Assembly: GCF_001667145.1 (NCBI RefSeq)
Contig: NZ_LZIF01000107.1
Span: 1 to 64,000, forward strand
Direction of reading: 5' to 3'
Length of the DNA: 64,000 nucleotides
Source: Mycobacterium sp. 852002-51971_SCH5477799-a
GTDB taxonomy: Bacteria; Actinomycetota; Actinomycetes; Mycobacteriales; Mycobacteriaceae
Position numbers and translations under genes: made by a program
Notes under the pieces: generated by a model
The model's input: only the letters and a program-made list of their open reading frames with translations
What the model was told of the DNA's origin: nothing
Database searches by the model: none
Shown here: positions 32,495-43,449 of the stretch, one piece after another
How positions within the stretch are numbered: the first letter of the stretch is position 1
Layout of the letters: each line of letters begins with the position of its first letter

Positions 32495-32555
32495 CTTTCG
32501 ACGTGGAATGTCAACTACAACTATCACCGGCCGCACAACGCCTTGGCCTCCTGCG
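32495..32555 (+). pseudogene. Transposase C-terminal remnant (IS481/IS3-type integrase core)
   Basis: One frame reads LSTWNVNYNYHRPHNALA, the hallmark YNxxRPHxxL end of DDE integrase-type transposases. Nothing else of the transposase remains. It lies directly between the methyltransferase and the Rv0158-like TetR, at a point where gene order departs from M. tuberculosis, so it marks an old insertion. Confidence 0.7.
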
Positions 32556-32558
32556 CGC

Positions 32559-33194
32559 TTAAGGTCCCAGCGGAGACGTCGTGCGGATGGCTTCGTCGCG
32601 GATCAGCCCGCGCAGCAGCGCCGTGCTGAACTCAGCGGCGATCTCCTTGGCCGAGCGCCGGCCGCTGGGCCGCAGCCAGCGGTAGCTGCCCAGCGTCATG
32701 CCGATGTAGCCCAGCGCCAGCACGTGCGAGTCGCACGGATAGAACTCGCCATTGGCGATCCCGCGGTCGATCAGACCGTGCACGTGGTGATAGACCTGGG
32801 CTTCCTTTTCGCGGACCTCGGCGACCTGCTCGCTGGTGAACCATTCGGTGATGTAGGGCTGCTCCTGGAAGTACACCGCGGCCCGTTCGGGATCGCTGGC
32901 GATGCCGGTGAGCAGGCGAACCGTGTACTGGTAGAGAGCCTCGCGCGCCGTCCAGGACGGGTCGTCGTGCACGGCGGCGAGCGTGCCCTCGGCGGCCTGG
33001 CGGTAGATGTCGAACAAGATCAGCGACTTGCTGGCGTAATAGTGATAGACCGTCGCCTTGTTCAGGCCGATCACGTCGGCCACGTCGTCCATCCGGGTGC
33101 CGTGATAGCCGCGCGCAGCAAACAGCTTGGTGGCGACCGCCAGCAGCTCTTCGCGCCGGGTTAGCCCATTCGGGGTGATGCTGTCGGTGGGCAT
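32559..33194 (-). CDS. TetR-family regulator (Rv0158-like)
   Basis: A 211-residue TetR protein: RREELLAVATKLFAARGYHGTRMDDVADVIGLNKATVYHYYASKSLIL is the DNA-binding part, followed by a KstR2-like C-terminal domain (ALYQYTVRLLTGIASDPERAAVYFQEQ; FSTALLRGLI). The position matches Rv0158, next to the transhydrogenase genes. Its target is unknown; a CAAC/GTTG dyad in its own upstream region suggests self-control. Confidence 0.87.
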   Translation of the reverse strand: MPTDSITPNGLTRREELLAVATKLFAARGYHGTRMDDVADVIGLNKATVYHYYASKSLILFDIYRQAAEGTLAAVHDDPSWTAREALYQYTVRLLTGIASDPERAAVYFQEQPYITEWFTSEQVAEVREKEAQVYHHVHGLIDRGIANGEFYPCDSHVLALGYIGMTLGSYRWLRPSGRRSAKEIAAEFSTALLRGLIRDEAIRTTSPLGP

Positions 33195-33251
33195 TTGTTC
33201 TCACTATCGTCGGTATGGCCAGGCCAGGCCGGTGCGGCCAGAATATCTATC

Positions 33252-33266
33252 AATCAACTGGTTGGA
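33252..33266. promoter_or_regulatory. Dyad upstream of the Rv0158-like TetR
   Basis: CAAC-TG-GTTG (33256-33265) inside TCAATCAACTGGTTGG, about 60 bp upstream of the TetR start. The size and symmetry suit a TetR operator. Confidence 0.35.
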
Positions 33267-33351
33267 CAGTTTATGCAAAACGCCGGGTGTCACGCGCGGG
33301 CGTATGCGACTAGACTCCTCATCGAACGAGATGAGTCGAGAGGTGGGGCCG

Positions 33352-33477
33352 ATGGATCCGAGTCCGGATTACGACGCGAGCGACGAGATCGAGTTTTTCC
33401 TTCGGTACGTCCCCTGGGGCCTGCGCGGGGTTGTCGACGGCAACGGATACCCGCCCCAGGCTTACCCGCCCGTCTAA
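33352..33477 (+). CDS. Small acidic protein, 41 residues
   Basis: An ATG at 33352 is preceded by AGAGGTGGGG, a good ribosome site. An in-frame ATG at 33331 is an alternative giving 48 residues. The product begins MDPSPDYDASDEIEFFL and ends in a proline/tyrosine tail (PPQAYPPV). It is convergent with pntB, 28 bp apart. M. tuberculosis has a short annotated gene (Rv0157A) in this interval, but I cannot confirm that it is the same sequence or strand. Confidence 0.5.
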   Translation: MDPSPDYDASDEIEFFLRYVPWGLRGVVDGNGYPPQAYPPV

Positions 33478-33505
33478 ACTGCCGGCGCCGCAGCGCCTTT
33501 CGTCG

Positions 33506-34926
<1,421 letters not shown>

Positions 34927-34930
<4 letters not shown>

Positions 34931-35256
34931 TTGGCCGCCGGCTCCTCACTCGCTGCGGGCACGGGTTTCTTCTTGCCCTTGAACATGCCCAGCATCCGGT
35001 CGGTGACGATGAACCCACCGATAACGTTCAGCGTCCCGAACACCACCGCGACGAACAGGATGATCTGCACCGCGAGCGACGGGTGCTCGACAGAACCGAA
35101 CACCACCAGGGCGCCCAGCACCACGATGCCGTGGATTGCGTTGGTGCCCGACATCAGCGGGGTGTGCAACGTGTTGGGCACCTTGGAAATGACGGCGAAC
35201 CCGACGAATCCGGAGAGCACCAGGATCGCCAGGTTGGCCAATAGCTCGTCGTACAT
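34927..35256 (-). CDS. pntAb: NAD(P) transhydrogenase subunit alpha 2 (membrane part)
   Basis: A 109-residue protein with three to four hydrophobic helices (LLANLAILVLSGFVGFAVI; GIVVLGALVVFG; IILFVAVVFGTLNVIGGFIVTDRML) and a lysine-rich end. It is the membrane part of the alpha subunit, encoded separately, as in the three-subunit transhydrogenases of mycobacteria and Rhodospirillum. It starts immediately after the pntAa stop and overlaps pntB by 4 bases. Confidence 0.95.
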
Positions 35257-36351
<1,095 letters not shown>

Positions 36352-36366
36352 GGCGCGTACATCTAC

Positions 36367-36386
36367 TTTCCGTACTTTTCCGTACT
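36367..36386. repeat. Tandem 10-bp repeat in the pnt promoter
   Basis: TTTCCGTACT occurs twice without gap (36367-36376, 36377-36386), 16 bp upstream of the pntAa start. A one-turn spacing suggests side-by-side binding of a regulator. No other feature is evident in the rest of 36352-36625. Confidence 0.5.
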
Positions 36387-36625
36387 GTCCCTGCCGATGG
36401 GCGTGGCGCTGGCTCGGCCGCGCGCTTCGCTACCTTAACCAGGATTCACCCTGGACGTGTGATCGGCTCCGGGCCACCCGGGGCCGGATGCCCCGGCCGA
36501 CGGCGATCGACCCTCCGGTCGATGGTTCGCCGCCGCGAGGCGACGCAGTAGCGCCCGCTCCGTTGTGAGGTCACAAGGCGCCGTTGTCGCCCCAACGCGC
36601 TTGCGGTTCCGCCGCGCCCGGCCGG

Positions 36626-37087
36626 CTACCAAAGCGGGATGTCGTTACCGTGCTCGGATTCCAGCCGGGGCCCGAAGTAGCGGCGCTGCGATTCGTCGAT
36701 CGGGACGTCGTTGATGCTGGCTTCCCGGCGCGCCATCAGCCCGGACTCGGTGAACTCCCACAGCTCGTTGCCGTAGCTGCGGAACCATTGGCCGGACTGG
36801 TCGTGGCACTCGTATTGGAACCGCACCGCGATGCGGTTGTCCTGAAAGTCCCAGAGGCTCTTACGTAGCGAGTAATCGAGCTCGCGCTGCCACTTGCGGG
36901 TCAGGAACGCCACGATCTCGTCGCGGCCCACGACGTGTTCGTCGCGATTGCGCCACTGCGAATCGACCGTGTAGGCCAGGCTGACGCGTTGGGGATCGCG
37001 GGTGTTCCAGGCGTCCTCGGCCGCCTGCACCTTCTGGATCGCGGTCTCTCGGGTGAACGGCGGGGACGGGGGGCGGGCTTCACTCAT
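36626..37087 (-). CDS. DUF1348 (NTF2-like) protein
   Basis: A 153-residue protein matching the DUF1348 family: FTRETAIQKVQAAEDAWNTRDPQRVSLAYT, WRNRDEHVVGRDEIVAFLTRKW, and the C-terminal ASINDVPIDESQRRYFGPR. The fold is SnoaL/NTF2-like; function unknown. The ATG at 37085-37087 is preferred to the frame start at 37171, whose extra 28 residues are Arg-rich and lie in the divergent promoter with fadE2. I do not recall a counterpart between pntAa and fadE2 in M. tuberculosis. Confidence 0.82.
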   Translation of the reverse strand: MSEARPPSPPFTRETAIQKVQAAEDAWNTRDPQRVSLAYTVDSQWRNRDEHVVGRDEIVAFLTRKWQRELDYSLRKSLWDFQDNRIAVRFQYECHDQSGQWFRSYGNELWEFTESGLMARREASINDVPIDESQRRYFGPRLESEHGNDIPLW

Positions 37088-37190
37088 GCCACCTATCGTG
37101 CCGCCCCGCCGGCGCGCTTTCACCGCGGCGTAAGCACTGCGCTGACGACCGGAAACCCGGCGACTCGACACGTGTCATATGGTGACGGGC

Positions 37191-38420
37191 ATGGACTTCG
37201 CGATGTCGGCCAAAGCCAGCGACTACCACAAGCGACTGTCCGACTTCATGACTGAGTGCGTCTTTCCGGCCGAGGCCGAATACGACAAATTCCGCGAAGA
37301 AGCCGGCCCACACGATCACACGGTCCCGCCCGTCATCGAGGAACTCAAAACCAAGGCCAAGGATCGCGGCCTCTGGAACCTGTTCCTGCCGGCCGAATCG
37401 GGGTTGACCAACCTCGACTACGCGCCGCTGGCCGAGCTGACGGGCTGGAGCCTGGAGCTGGCTCCCGAGGCGGTCAACTGCGCGGCGCCGGACACCGGGA
37501 ACATGGAGACGCTGCACCTGTTCGCCACCGAGGAGCAGCGTAAGCAGTGGCTGGAGCCACTGCTTGCCGGCGAGATCCGCAGCGCCTTCTCGATGACCGA
37601 GCCCGCGGTCGCGAGCAGCGATGCCCGCAACATTCAGACGGCCATCGTGCGCGACGGCGCCGACTACGTCATCAACGGGCGTAAGTGGTGGACCTCGGGC
37701 GCGGCCGACCCGCGCTGCAAGATCCTGATCGTGATGGGACGCACGAACCCCGAGGCCGCGAGTCATCAGCAGCAGTCGATGGTGCTGGTGCCGATGGACA
37801 CCCCCGGCGTGACGGTGGTGCGCTCCACGTCGGTGTTCGGCTGGCAGGACCAGCACGGGCACTGCGAAATCAGCTACGACAACGTTCGGGTGCCGGCCAC
37901 CAACCTGCTCGGCGAGGAGGGCGGCGGCTTCGCCATCGCCCAGGCCCGGCTGGGGCCCGGCCGCATCCACCACTGCATGCGCGCACTCGGCGGGGCCGAA
38001 CGTGCGTTGGCGCTGATGGTGCACCGCGCGAACAACCGCATCGCGTTCGGCCGGCCCCTGGCCGACCAGGGCCTGGTGCAGCAGGCGATCGCCAAGTCCC
38101 GCAACGAGATCGACCAGGCCAGGCTGCTCTGCGAAAAGGCCGCGTGGACCATCGACCAGCACGGCAACAGGGCCGCCCACCTGCTCGTCTCGCAGATCAA
38201 GGCGGTGGCTCCCCAGGTGGCGTGCGACGTCATCGACCGCGCGATCCAGGTGCACGGCGCCGCCGGCGTCAGCGACGACACGGTGCTGGCACGACTGTAC
38301 GGCTGGCACCGCGCCATGCGGATCTTCGACGGACCCGACGAGGTGCACATGCGCACCATCGCGCGTAGCGAGATCGGCCGCGAGCAGTCCGCTTTCGCCG
38401 CGGCGGTGACCAGAGAATGA
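37191..38420 (+). CDS. fadE2: Acyl-CoA dehydrogenase FadE2
   Basis: An acyl-CoA dehydrogenase of about 409 residues, related to the ACAD10/11-type branch. It has AFSMTEPAVASSDARNIQT (flavin/substrate loop), VINGRKWWTSGAADPRCKILIVMG, LGEEGGGFAIAQARLGPGRIHHCMR and the C-terminal DGPDEVHMRTIARSE. It oxidises an acyl-CoA to the 2-enoyl-CoA. Starts at 37179, 37191 and 37203 are possible; 37191 gives a length close to the M. tuberculosis protein. Its TGA overlaps the ATG of ptbB. Confidence 0.92.
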   Translation: MDFAMSAKASDYHKRLSDFMTECVFPAEAEYDKFREEAGPHDHTVPPVIEELKTKAKDRGLWNLFLPAESGLTNLDYAPLAELTGWSLELAPEAVNCAAPDTGNMETLHLFATEEQRKQWLEPLLAGEIRSAFSMTEPAVASSDARNIQTAIVRDGADYVINGRKWWTSGAADPRCKILIVMGRTNPEAASHQQQSMVLVPMDTPGVTVVRSTSVFGWQDQHGHCEISYDNVRVPATNLLGEEGGGFAIAQARLGPGRIHHCMRALGGAERALALMVHRANNRIAFGRPLADQGLVQQAIAKSRNEIDQARLLCEKAAWTIDQHGNRAAHLLVSQIKAVAPQVACDVIDRAIQVHGAAGVSDDTVLARLYGWHRAMRIFDGPDEVHMRTIARSEIGREQSAFAAAVTRE

Positions 38421-39241
38421 CTGAGGCATTGCGGGAACTGTCGGGCGCGTGGAACTTTCGCGACGTCGCCGACGGCACGCCCGCGCTGCGGCCCGGGCGG
38501 CTGTTTCGGTCCGGTGAGCTGAGCCGCCTCGACGACCAGGGCCGCGCCACGCTGAGCGAGTTGGGCATCACCGACGTCGCGGATCTGCGCGCGAACCAGG
38601 AAGTCGCGCGCCGCGGTCCGGGGTTGGTTCCCGACGGCGTCGAGATCCACCGGCTCCCCCTGCCCGATCTCGGCGACGATCAGCCCAGCGACGACGACGC
38701 GCCGCACGAGACCGCGTTTCGGCGCCTGTTCGAGGGCGACGCGAGCCAGTCCGACGAAGAGGTCAACGAGGCCGCCATCCGGCACATGATCGACGAGTAT
38801 CGGCAGTTCCCGACCCGCAACGGGGCGCAACGCGCTGTGCGGCAAGTCTTCTCGATGCTGGCCGCCGGGCGTTCGGTTCTCACGCACTGCTTCGCGGGCA
38901 AGGACCGCACCGGCTTCGTGATCGCCACTGTGCTGGAGGTGCTCGACGTCGACCGCGACACCATCGTCGCCGATTACCTGCGCAGCAACGCCGCGGTCCC
39001 CCAGCTGCGTGACCACATCTACGAGATGATCCAGAAAAGGCCTGACGTCGACTTGACCCCGGAGGTGGTCACGTTCACCAAGGCCCGGCTGGCCGATGGA
39101 GTCCTCGGCGTACGACCGGAATACCTGGACGCCGCACGCCACACCATCGATCAGGAATTCGGGTCGCTGCAGGCGTATCTCCGCGACGCCGGCGTCACCG
39201 ACAACGAGGTGGACCGGCTCCGCGCAGAGCTGCTCGCCTGA
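38417..39241 (+). CDS. ptbB: Secreted-type protein tyrosine/lipid phosphatase PtpB
   Basis: A 274-residue phosphatase. The P-loop is HCFAGKDRTG with nucleophile C158, R164 and the K162-D163 pair typical of M. tuberculosis PtpB and lipid phosphatases. The N-terminal WNFRDVADGTPALRPGRLFRSGEL block is also characteristic. PtpB of M. tuberculosis acts on phosphotyrosine, phosphoserine/threonine and phosphoinositides in the host cell. No classical signal peptide is seen, as in that protein. It is translationally coupled to fadE2. Confidence 0.95.
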   Translation: MTEALRELSGAWNFRDVADGTPALRPGRLFRSGELSRLDDQGRATLSELGITDVADLRANQEVARRGPGLVPDGVEIHRLPLPDLGDDQPSDDDAPHETAFRRLFEGDASQSDEEVNEAAIRHMIDEYRQFPTRNGAQRAVRQVFSMLAAGRSVLTHCFAGKDRTGFVIATVLEVLDVDRDTIVADYLRSNAAVPQLRDHIYEMIQKRPDVDLTPEVVTFTKARLADGVLGVRPEYLDAARHTIDQEFGSLQAYLRDAGVTDNEVDRLRAELLA

Positions 39242-39253
39242 GTCGCTGGCGCC

Positions 39254-40117
39254 TTACCCCAGCTTGAATTCGGCCTGCTTTGCCGCTGACAGATCGGTGA
39301 TCTCGCCCCACTGCGAGGCGATGTCCTCCACCGAAGGCGGCTTGTCGTAGTTGACGCCCTGGTTCTGGAACAGCGCGACGCGCTGCACCTTGCCGCCGCC
39401 GACCACGAAAACCGAAGCGCTGTTGGGATTTTCCTCGGTGCACAGGTACGCCACCACCGGAGCGACGTAATCGGGCGTCAGCTTCTCGAGAACCTCCTTG
39501 GGGAGGATGTCTTCGGTCATCCGGGTCGCCGCGATCGGGGCGACCGCGTTGGCGTGGATGTTGTATTTCGCGCCCTCCAGCGCCAGGCTGTTGATCAAGC
39601 CGACCAAGCCGAGTTTGGCCGCGCCGTAGTTGGTTTGACCGAAGTTGCCGAACAGCCCACTGGTGGACGTGGCGACGACCACGCGACCGTAGCTCTGCTC
39701 ACGGAAGTGCGGCCATGCGGCGCGGATGACGTTGTAGCCGCCATAAAGGTGCACTTTGAGCACGGCGTCCCAGTTCTCGAACGACATCTTGTGGAAGGTG
39801 CCGTCGCGCAGGATGCCGGCGTTGCTGACCACACCGTGCACGGCGCCGAACTCGTCGAGCGCGGTTTTGACGATGTTCTCGGCGCCCTCGGACTCGGCGA
39901 CGCTGTCGTAGTTGGCGACAGCCCGCCCGCCGGCGTCCTTGATCTCCTTGACCACATCGTCGGCCATGTTGTGGCCGGCGCCGGTGCCGTCGCGCGAGCC
40001 ACCGAGGTCGTTGACGACGACGCTGGCGCCCTCCTTGGCGAGGGTCAGGGCGTAGTCTCGACCCAGTCCTCCGCCGGCTCCGGTGACGATGATGACGCGA
40101 TCCTGCACTCCGGGCAT
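39254..40117 (-). CDS. Short-chain dehydrogenase (Rv0148-like, HSD17B4-type)
   Basis: A 287-residue SDR with VTGAGGGLGRDYALTLAKEGASVVVNDLGGS, VSNAGILRDGTFHKM, catalytic Ser in STSG and Tyr-Lys in YGAAK. It resembles the dehydrogenase domain of peroxisomal multifunctional enzyme 2, suggesting 3-hydroxyacyl-CoA or hydroxysteroid oxidation. It matches Rv0148 in M. tuberculosis, but PE1/PE2 and the quinone oxidoreductase that lie nearby there are missing here. It follows the aldehyde dehydrogenase gene by 58 bp. Confidence 0.9.
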   Translation of the reverse strand: MPGVQDRVIIVTGAGGGLGRDYALTLAKEGASVVVNDLGGSRDGTGAGHNMADDVVKEIKDAGGRAVANYDSVAESEGAENIVKTALDEFGAVHGVVSNAGILRDGTFHKMSFENWDAVLKVHLYGGYNVIRAAWPHFREQSYGRVVVATSTSGLFGNFGQTNYGAAKLGLVGLINSLALEGAKYNIHANAVAPIAATRMTEDILPKEVLEKLTPDYVAPVVAYLCTEENPNSASVFVVGGGKVQRVALFQNQGVNYDKPPSVEDIASQWGEITDLSAAKQAEFKLG

Positions 40118-40128
40118 AAGTTTCCTCT

Positions 40129-40146
40129 CTAGATATAAGTGTCTAG
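40129..40146 (-). promoter_or_regulatory. CTAG-flanked motif in the SDR promoter
   Basis: On the minus strand CTAGACACTTATATCTAG lies about 12 bp upstream of the SDR start; TATATC could serve as the -10 box. CTAGACACT recurs in the divergent promoter at 30538-30546. Confidence 0.35.
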
Positions 40147-40175
40147 CAAGTGATTTGGTTGCGGGAGAACGATTT

Positions 40176-41600
40176 CTAGAAGATCCGGCGGGCCATCTTC
40201 ATGGCGCGGTCGGTGTAGGGCGGGTAGATGAAGCTCGACAGGTCCGGGCGCGTCGGCTTGGTCAGCACCGACTTGCGGTGGCTGAATTCTTCGAAGCCGA
40301 ACTTGCCGTGGTAGGCGCCCATGCCCGACGCGCCGACGCCCCCGAAGGGCAGCTTGGCCGTCGAGACCTGGAAGGCGAGGTGGTTGACCAGCATGCCGCC
40401 AGCGGGCACCTCCTTGATCACCCGCTCGCGGGTCTCGCGCGTCTTGGTGAACAGGTACGCCGACAGCGGCTTGGGCCGCGAGTTAACGAAACGTATTGCG
40501 TCGTCCAGGGATTGGACGGTGACCACCGGCAACACCGGGCCGAAGATCTCGTTCTGCATCAGCGGGCCGTCCGGGTCAGGGTCCACCACGACGGCGGGCT
40601 GGATGCGCAGGCTCGACGGGTCGCACTTGCCGCCGACGACGACCTTGCCGTCGCCACCGGACAGGTAGCCGCTGATCCGGTCGAACTGCCTTTGGTTGAC
40701 GATCCGCATGCCGTCGGGCTTGTCGGAGGTGAACTTGGTGATGGCGGCGCCGATCTTGTCGACCAGCTCGTCGCGAATGCTGGCGTCCGCCAACACGTAA
40801 TCCGGTGCGACACAGGTCTGTCCGGCGTTGAGCAGTTTCATCCAGGCGATCCGCTTGGCCGCCACCTCCACGTCGGCGTCCGCCGCGACGATCACCGGGC
40901 TCTTGCCGCCGAGTTCCAGGGTGCACGGGGTCAGGTGCGGGGCCGCGCCCTCGTAGACCTTGCGGCCGATCTCGGTGCCGCCGGTGAACAGCACCCGATC
41001 CAGGCCCTGCGCGATGAGCTCCTGGCTCGTGGCGCCGTCACCCTCGACCACGGCGATGGCATCGTTGTCGAGATATTTCGGCACCAGCTCCGCCATCAAA
41101 TGCGCAGAGGAAGCGGCGATTTCCGACGGCTTGAGGATGACGGCGTTGCCCGCGGCGATCGCGCCGACGGCCGGACCCAGCGTCAGGTAGAACGGGTAGT
41201 TCCACGCGCCGATGATCAGCACCGTGCCGTAGGGCTCGTATTCGATCCAGCCGCGCCCCGGCAGCTGCGGCATCTCGAGCAGCTGGTACCTGCGCTTCGT
41301 CCACCGCCGGACCTTTTTCGCCGCGTATTTCGCCTCGCCGGCGGTCGTCGCGATGTCGGCGATGAAGGCCTCGAAGGGACTGCGGTCCAGGTCTTCGGCG
41401 AGGGCGGACGCGATGGCGGCCTCGTTCTCTTCCATCAGCCTCGCCAGCTGCGACAACTGCCGCTTGCGCCATTCGACGTCGCGGGTGCGTCCGGTGGCGA
41501 AGGTCCGGCGGAGCCGGGCGACCGTCGCCGGAATGTCGGCCGGCTGAGCCGTCCCATTGGATGCGGAGGTCTTCGATGCAACCGATTCGGTGGTCATCAT
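40176..41600 (-). CDS. NAD(P)-dependent aldehyde dehydrogenase (Rv0147-like)
   Basis: A 474-residue aldehyde dehydrogenase of the class 3 / fatty aldehyde type: WNYPFYLTLGPAVGAIAAGNAVILKPSE, the FTGGTEIGRKVYEGAA cofactor loop, catalytic Glu in LELGGKSPVIV and nucleophile Cys in LNAGQTCVAPDYVL. There is a hydrophobic/basic C-terminus but no clear membrane anchor. It oxidises aldehydes to acids and is probably transcribed together with the following SDR. Confidence 0.93.
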   Translation of the reverse strand: MMTTESVASKTSASNGTAQPADIPATVARLRRTFATGRTRDVEWRKRQLSQLARLMEENEAAIASALAEDLDRSPFEAFIADIATTAGEAKYAAKKVRRWTKRRYQLLEMPQLPGRGWIEYEPYGTVLIIGAWNYPFYLTLGPAVGAIAAGNAVILKPSEIAASSAHLMAELVPKYLDNDAIAVVEGDGATSQELIAQGLDRVLFTGGTEIGRKVYEGAAPHLTPCTLELGGKSPVIVAADADVEVAAKRIAWMKLLNAGQTCVAPDYVLADASIRDELVDKIGAAITKFTSDKPDGMRIVNQRQFDRISGYLSGGDGKVVVGGKCDPSSLRIQPAVVVDPDPDGPLMQNEIFGPVLPVVTVQSLDDAIRFVNSRPKPLSAYLFTKTRETRERVIKEVPAGGMLVNHLAFQVSTAKLPFGGVGASGMGAYHGKFGFEEFSHRKSVLTKPTRPDLSSFIYPPYTDRAMKMARRIF

Positions 41601-41748
41601 TGTCCTTCCCGAGCAGAGTCCCGCTGCGGCGGCCGCTCATCGGTGATAACCGCGATACTAACCATCCGGTTGGGAGAGCAGTAGGAAGGATCCGGCGAAC
41701 CACCTCTCGCCGGTCGGGTTGTCGACCCCGGCGCGACGACCGGTGCGG

Positions 41749-43314
41749 TTACTTCACGCAGGGAATGTTGGCCGCGGTCATCTGGCTGAGGTCGGTCGGC
41801 GCCGGGGCACGGTCGCCGGTGCCGGTGGCGGCCACGGCACTCACCTGCCCGGTCCCGGACGGGTCGGCAGTCGCGCCGGGATGGGCCAGGTAGTCGCCGG
41901 CGGGAAACTCTGTTCCAACGGTCAGGCGCACCGTCCCGGTGGCAACTGTGTCGTTCGCCGTGGCCGGCACGTGCAGCTGACCGGCCAGGATCTGGGCGGC
42001 CCGGTCGGCTCCGGGGCCGTATTCGATGGTGCTCTCGTCGGCCGGGACCGCCGCGGTCGTGGCGCTGCCGCGGGTGAAGCCGCGTCCGGCGAAGGCCTCT
42101 TCGACGGCGCCCGCGAGCCCGTCGCGTGAGGTGGCGTTGACGACGTCGAGGATCGCGGGTTCGGCCAGCGGCGGCGGTGGTTGGGTGTTCGGTGATGCGG
42201 CCTCGAGCGCGACCGGTGTGTCCGACATGAAGCGCTCGTTGACGATGCGCCGGATGGTCGGAAGGTCGACCTGGTTGATGTCGGACCCGTTGACGTCCTT
42301 GCCGAAGCCGGCGATCGGCAGGGTGTAGAGGGACAGCGGGCGCTCGCTCAATTGCGAGGCCCGGGAGGCGAATTCCATGATGTCCAGCCCGTCGTCGACG
42401 GCGACGTTGTCGCGGGCGACCTGCAGCAGTTTGCGCAGTCCGCTCACGCTGGACAGCGCACCGCCCCTGCGGGCCGCCTCTGCCAACGACACGAGGAACG
42501 CCTGCTGTCGCCGCGTGCGGTCGAAATCGGTGAAGGAGCCGTCGTTTTCGTCGCGCCGCTGCCGCACGAAGGCCATCGCGTCCGCGGCGTCGATGCGCTG
42601 AACCCCCTGGTGGAAGTCGGCGCCCGAGTAGCCGTCCCGCGTGTCGGCATTGAGGCACACGGTGATCGGTTCGACGGCTTTGGCGATTTGGAAGAAACCG
42701 CCGAGTGTGACCTCGACGAAGTGATCGACCGAGACGCCCAGAAAGTGTTGGACGGCGTCGATTTCGGCCTTGCGGCCGGCCTCGCGGGCGGTCTGCTCGC
42801 GAGCCGTCAAGTTGTTGGCGCCCGCCCCGCCCGAATTCCCGGCCGCCTGCGAATTCAGCGACTGCTGGTAGGCCAGCCCGTATGCCTGCTTGATCTTGCC
42901 GGCGCAGACCGACCCGGGACAGCCCGGTAGCTCCGCGTAGTCGTCGCGCGGGATCGATACCGCCGTGACCGGGCCGTCGCCGTCCGAAATATGCACGACG
43001 ATAAGGACATTCGCGTTGTAGCCGCCCGAGCTCTCGTCACCGGCGTGCAGCGCCTCGTAGATCTCTTGGGGCAGGGGCTTACCGTTCTGGTCCAGCCGAC
43101 TGTCCAGACCCATCAGCAGAATGTTCTGGTTGCCGTCCAGCGTCTTCGCCGCGTTCGGTAGCGCGTGCGAAATGATGATCTTGCCGAGGGCCGTGTGATA
43201 ACCCGTCCACCCCATGCCGGTGATCGCCGTGACGACCGCCGAAGCGGTGGCGGCGGCCAACCGGGCTTTTCTCAGCACCCAGCGGCGCGATTGGTCGGAT
43301 CCGCCGCTGCCCAT
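41749..43314 (-). CDS. LytR-CpsA-Psr (LCP) family cell-wall ligase with LytR_C domain
   Basis: A protein of about 521 residues with a basic N-terminus, one membrane segment at about residues 17-38 (ARLAAATASAVVTAITGMGW) and an extracytoplasmic LCP domain: NILLMGLDSR, VTAVSIPRDDY, DHFVEVTLGGFFQIAKAV, DAMAFVRQRRDENDGSFTDFDRTRRQQ with the phosphate-binding arginines. A LytR_C domain follows (ILDVVNATSRDGLAGAVEEAFAGRGFTRG). LCP enzymes attach arabinogalactan to peptidoglycan. I do not recall an LCP gene at this locus in M. tuberculosis. The start at 43314 (MGSGGS) is preferred to 43404. Confidence 0.88.
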   Translation of the reverse strand: MGSGGSDQSRRWVLRKARLAAATASAVVTAITGMGWTGYHTALGKIIISHALPNAAKTLDGNQNILLMGLDSRLDQNGKPLPQEIYEALHAGDESSGGYNANVLIVVHISDGDGPVTAVSIPRDDYAELPGCPGSVCAGKIKQAYGLAYQQSLNSQAAGNSGGAGANNLTAREQTAREAGRKAEIDAVQHFLGVSVDHFVEVTLGGFFQIAKAVEPITVCLNADTRDGYSGADFHQGVQRIDAADAMAFVRQRRDENDGSFTDFDRTRRQQAFLVSLAEAARRGGALSSVSGLRKLLQVARDNVAVDDGLDIMEFASRASQLSERPLSLYTLPIAGFGKDVNGSDINQVDLPTIRRIVNERFMSDTPVALEAASPNTQPPPPLAEPAILDVVNATSRDGLAGAVEEAFAGRGFTRGSATTAAVPADESTIEYGPGADRAAQILAGQLHVPATANDTVATGTVRLTVGTEFPAGDYLAHPGATADPSGTGQVSAVAATGTGDRAPAPTDLSQMTAANIPCVK

Positions 43315-43449
43315 AATGAGTGACCATTGTCCCCGATGACCAGGCGAATTCCCGGTAACCGCAGCCGCGAGCCAACGGTGAAGGTGCGGCGAGAGAGTCG
43401 GCACTCAGTAACTGCGACGGGCGTTGCCGTCACATAACGGTGCCCGCTC

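Noticed and set aside
32378..32629. 83-codon rightward frame as a gene
   Set aside because: It overlaps the methyltransferase and TetR genes; only the short YNYHRPH part is meaningful, as a transposase remnant.
33284..33300. GGTGTCACGCG as another copy of the island motif
   Set aside because: Only the GTGTCACGC half matches; no TTTACAAA at the required distance.
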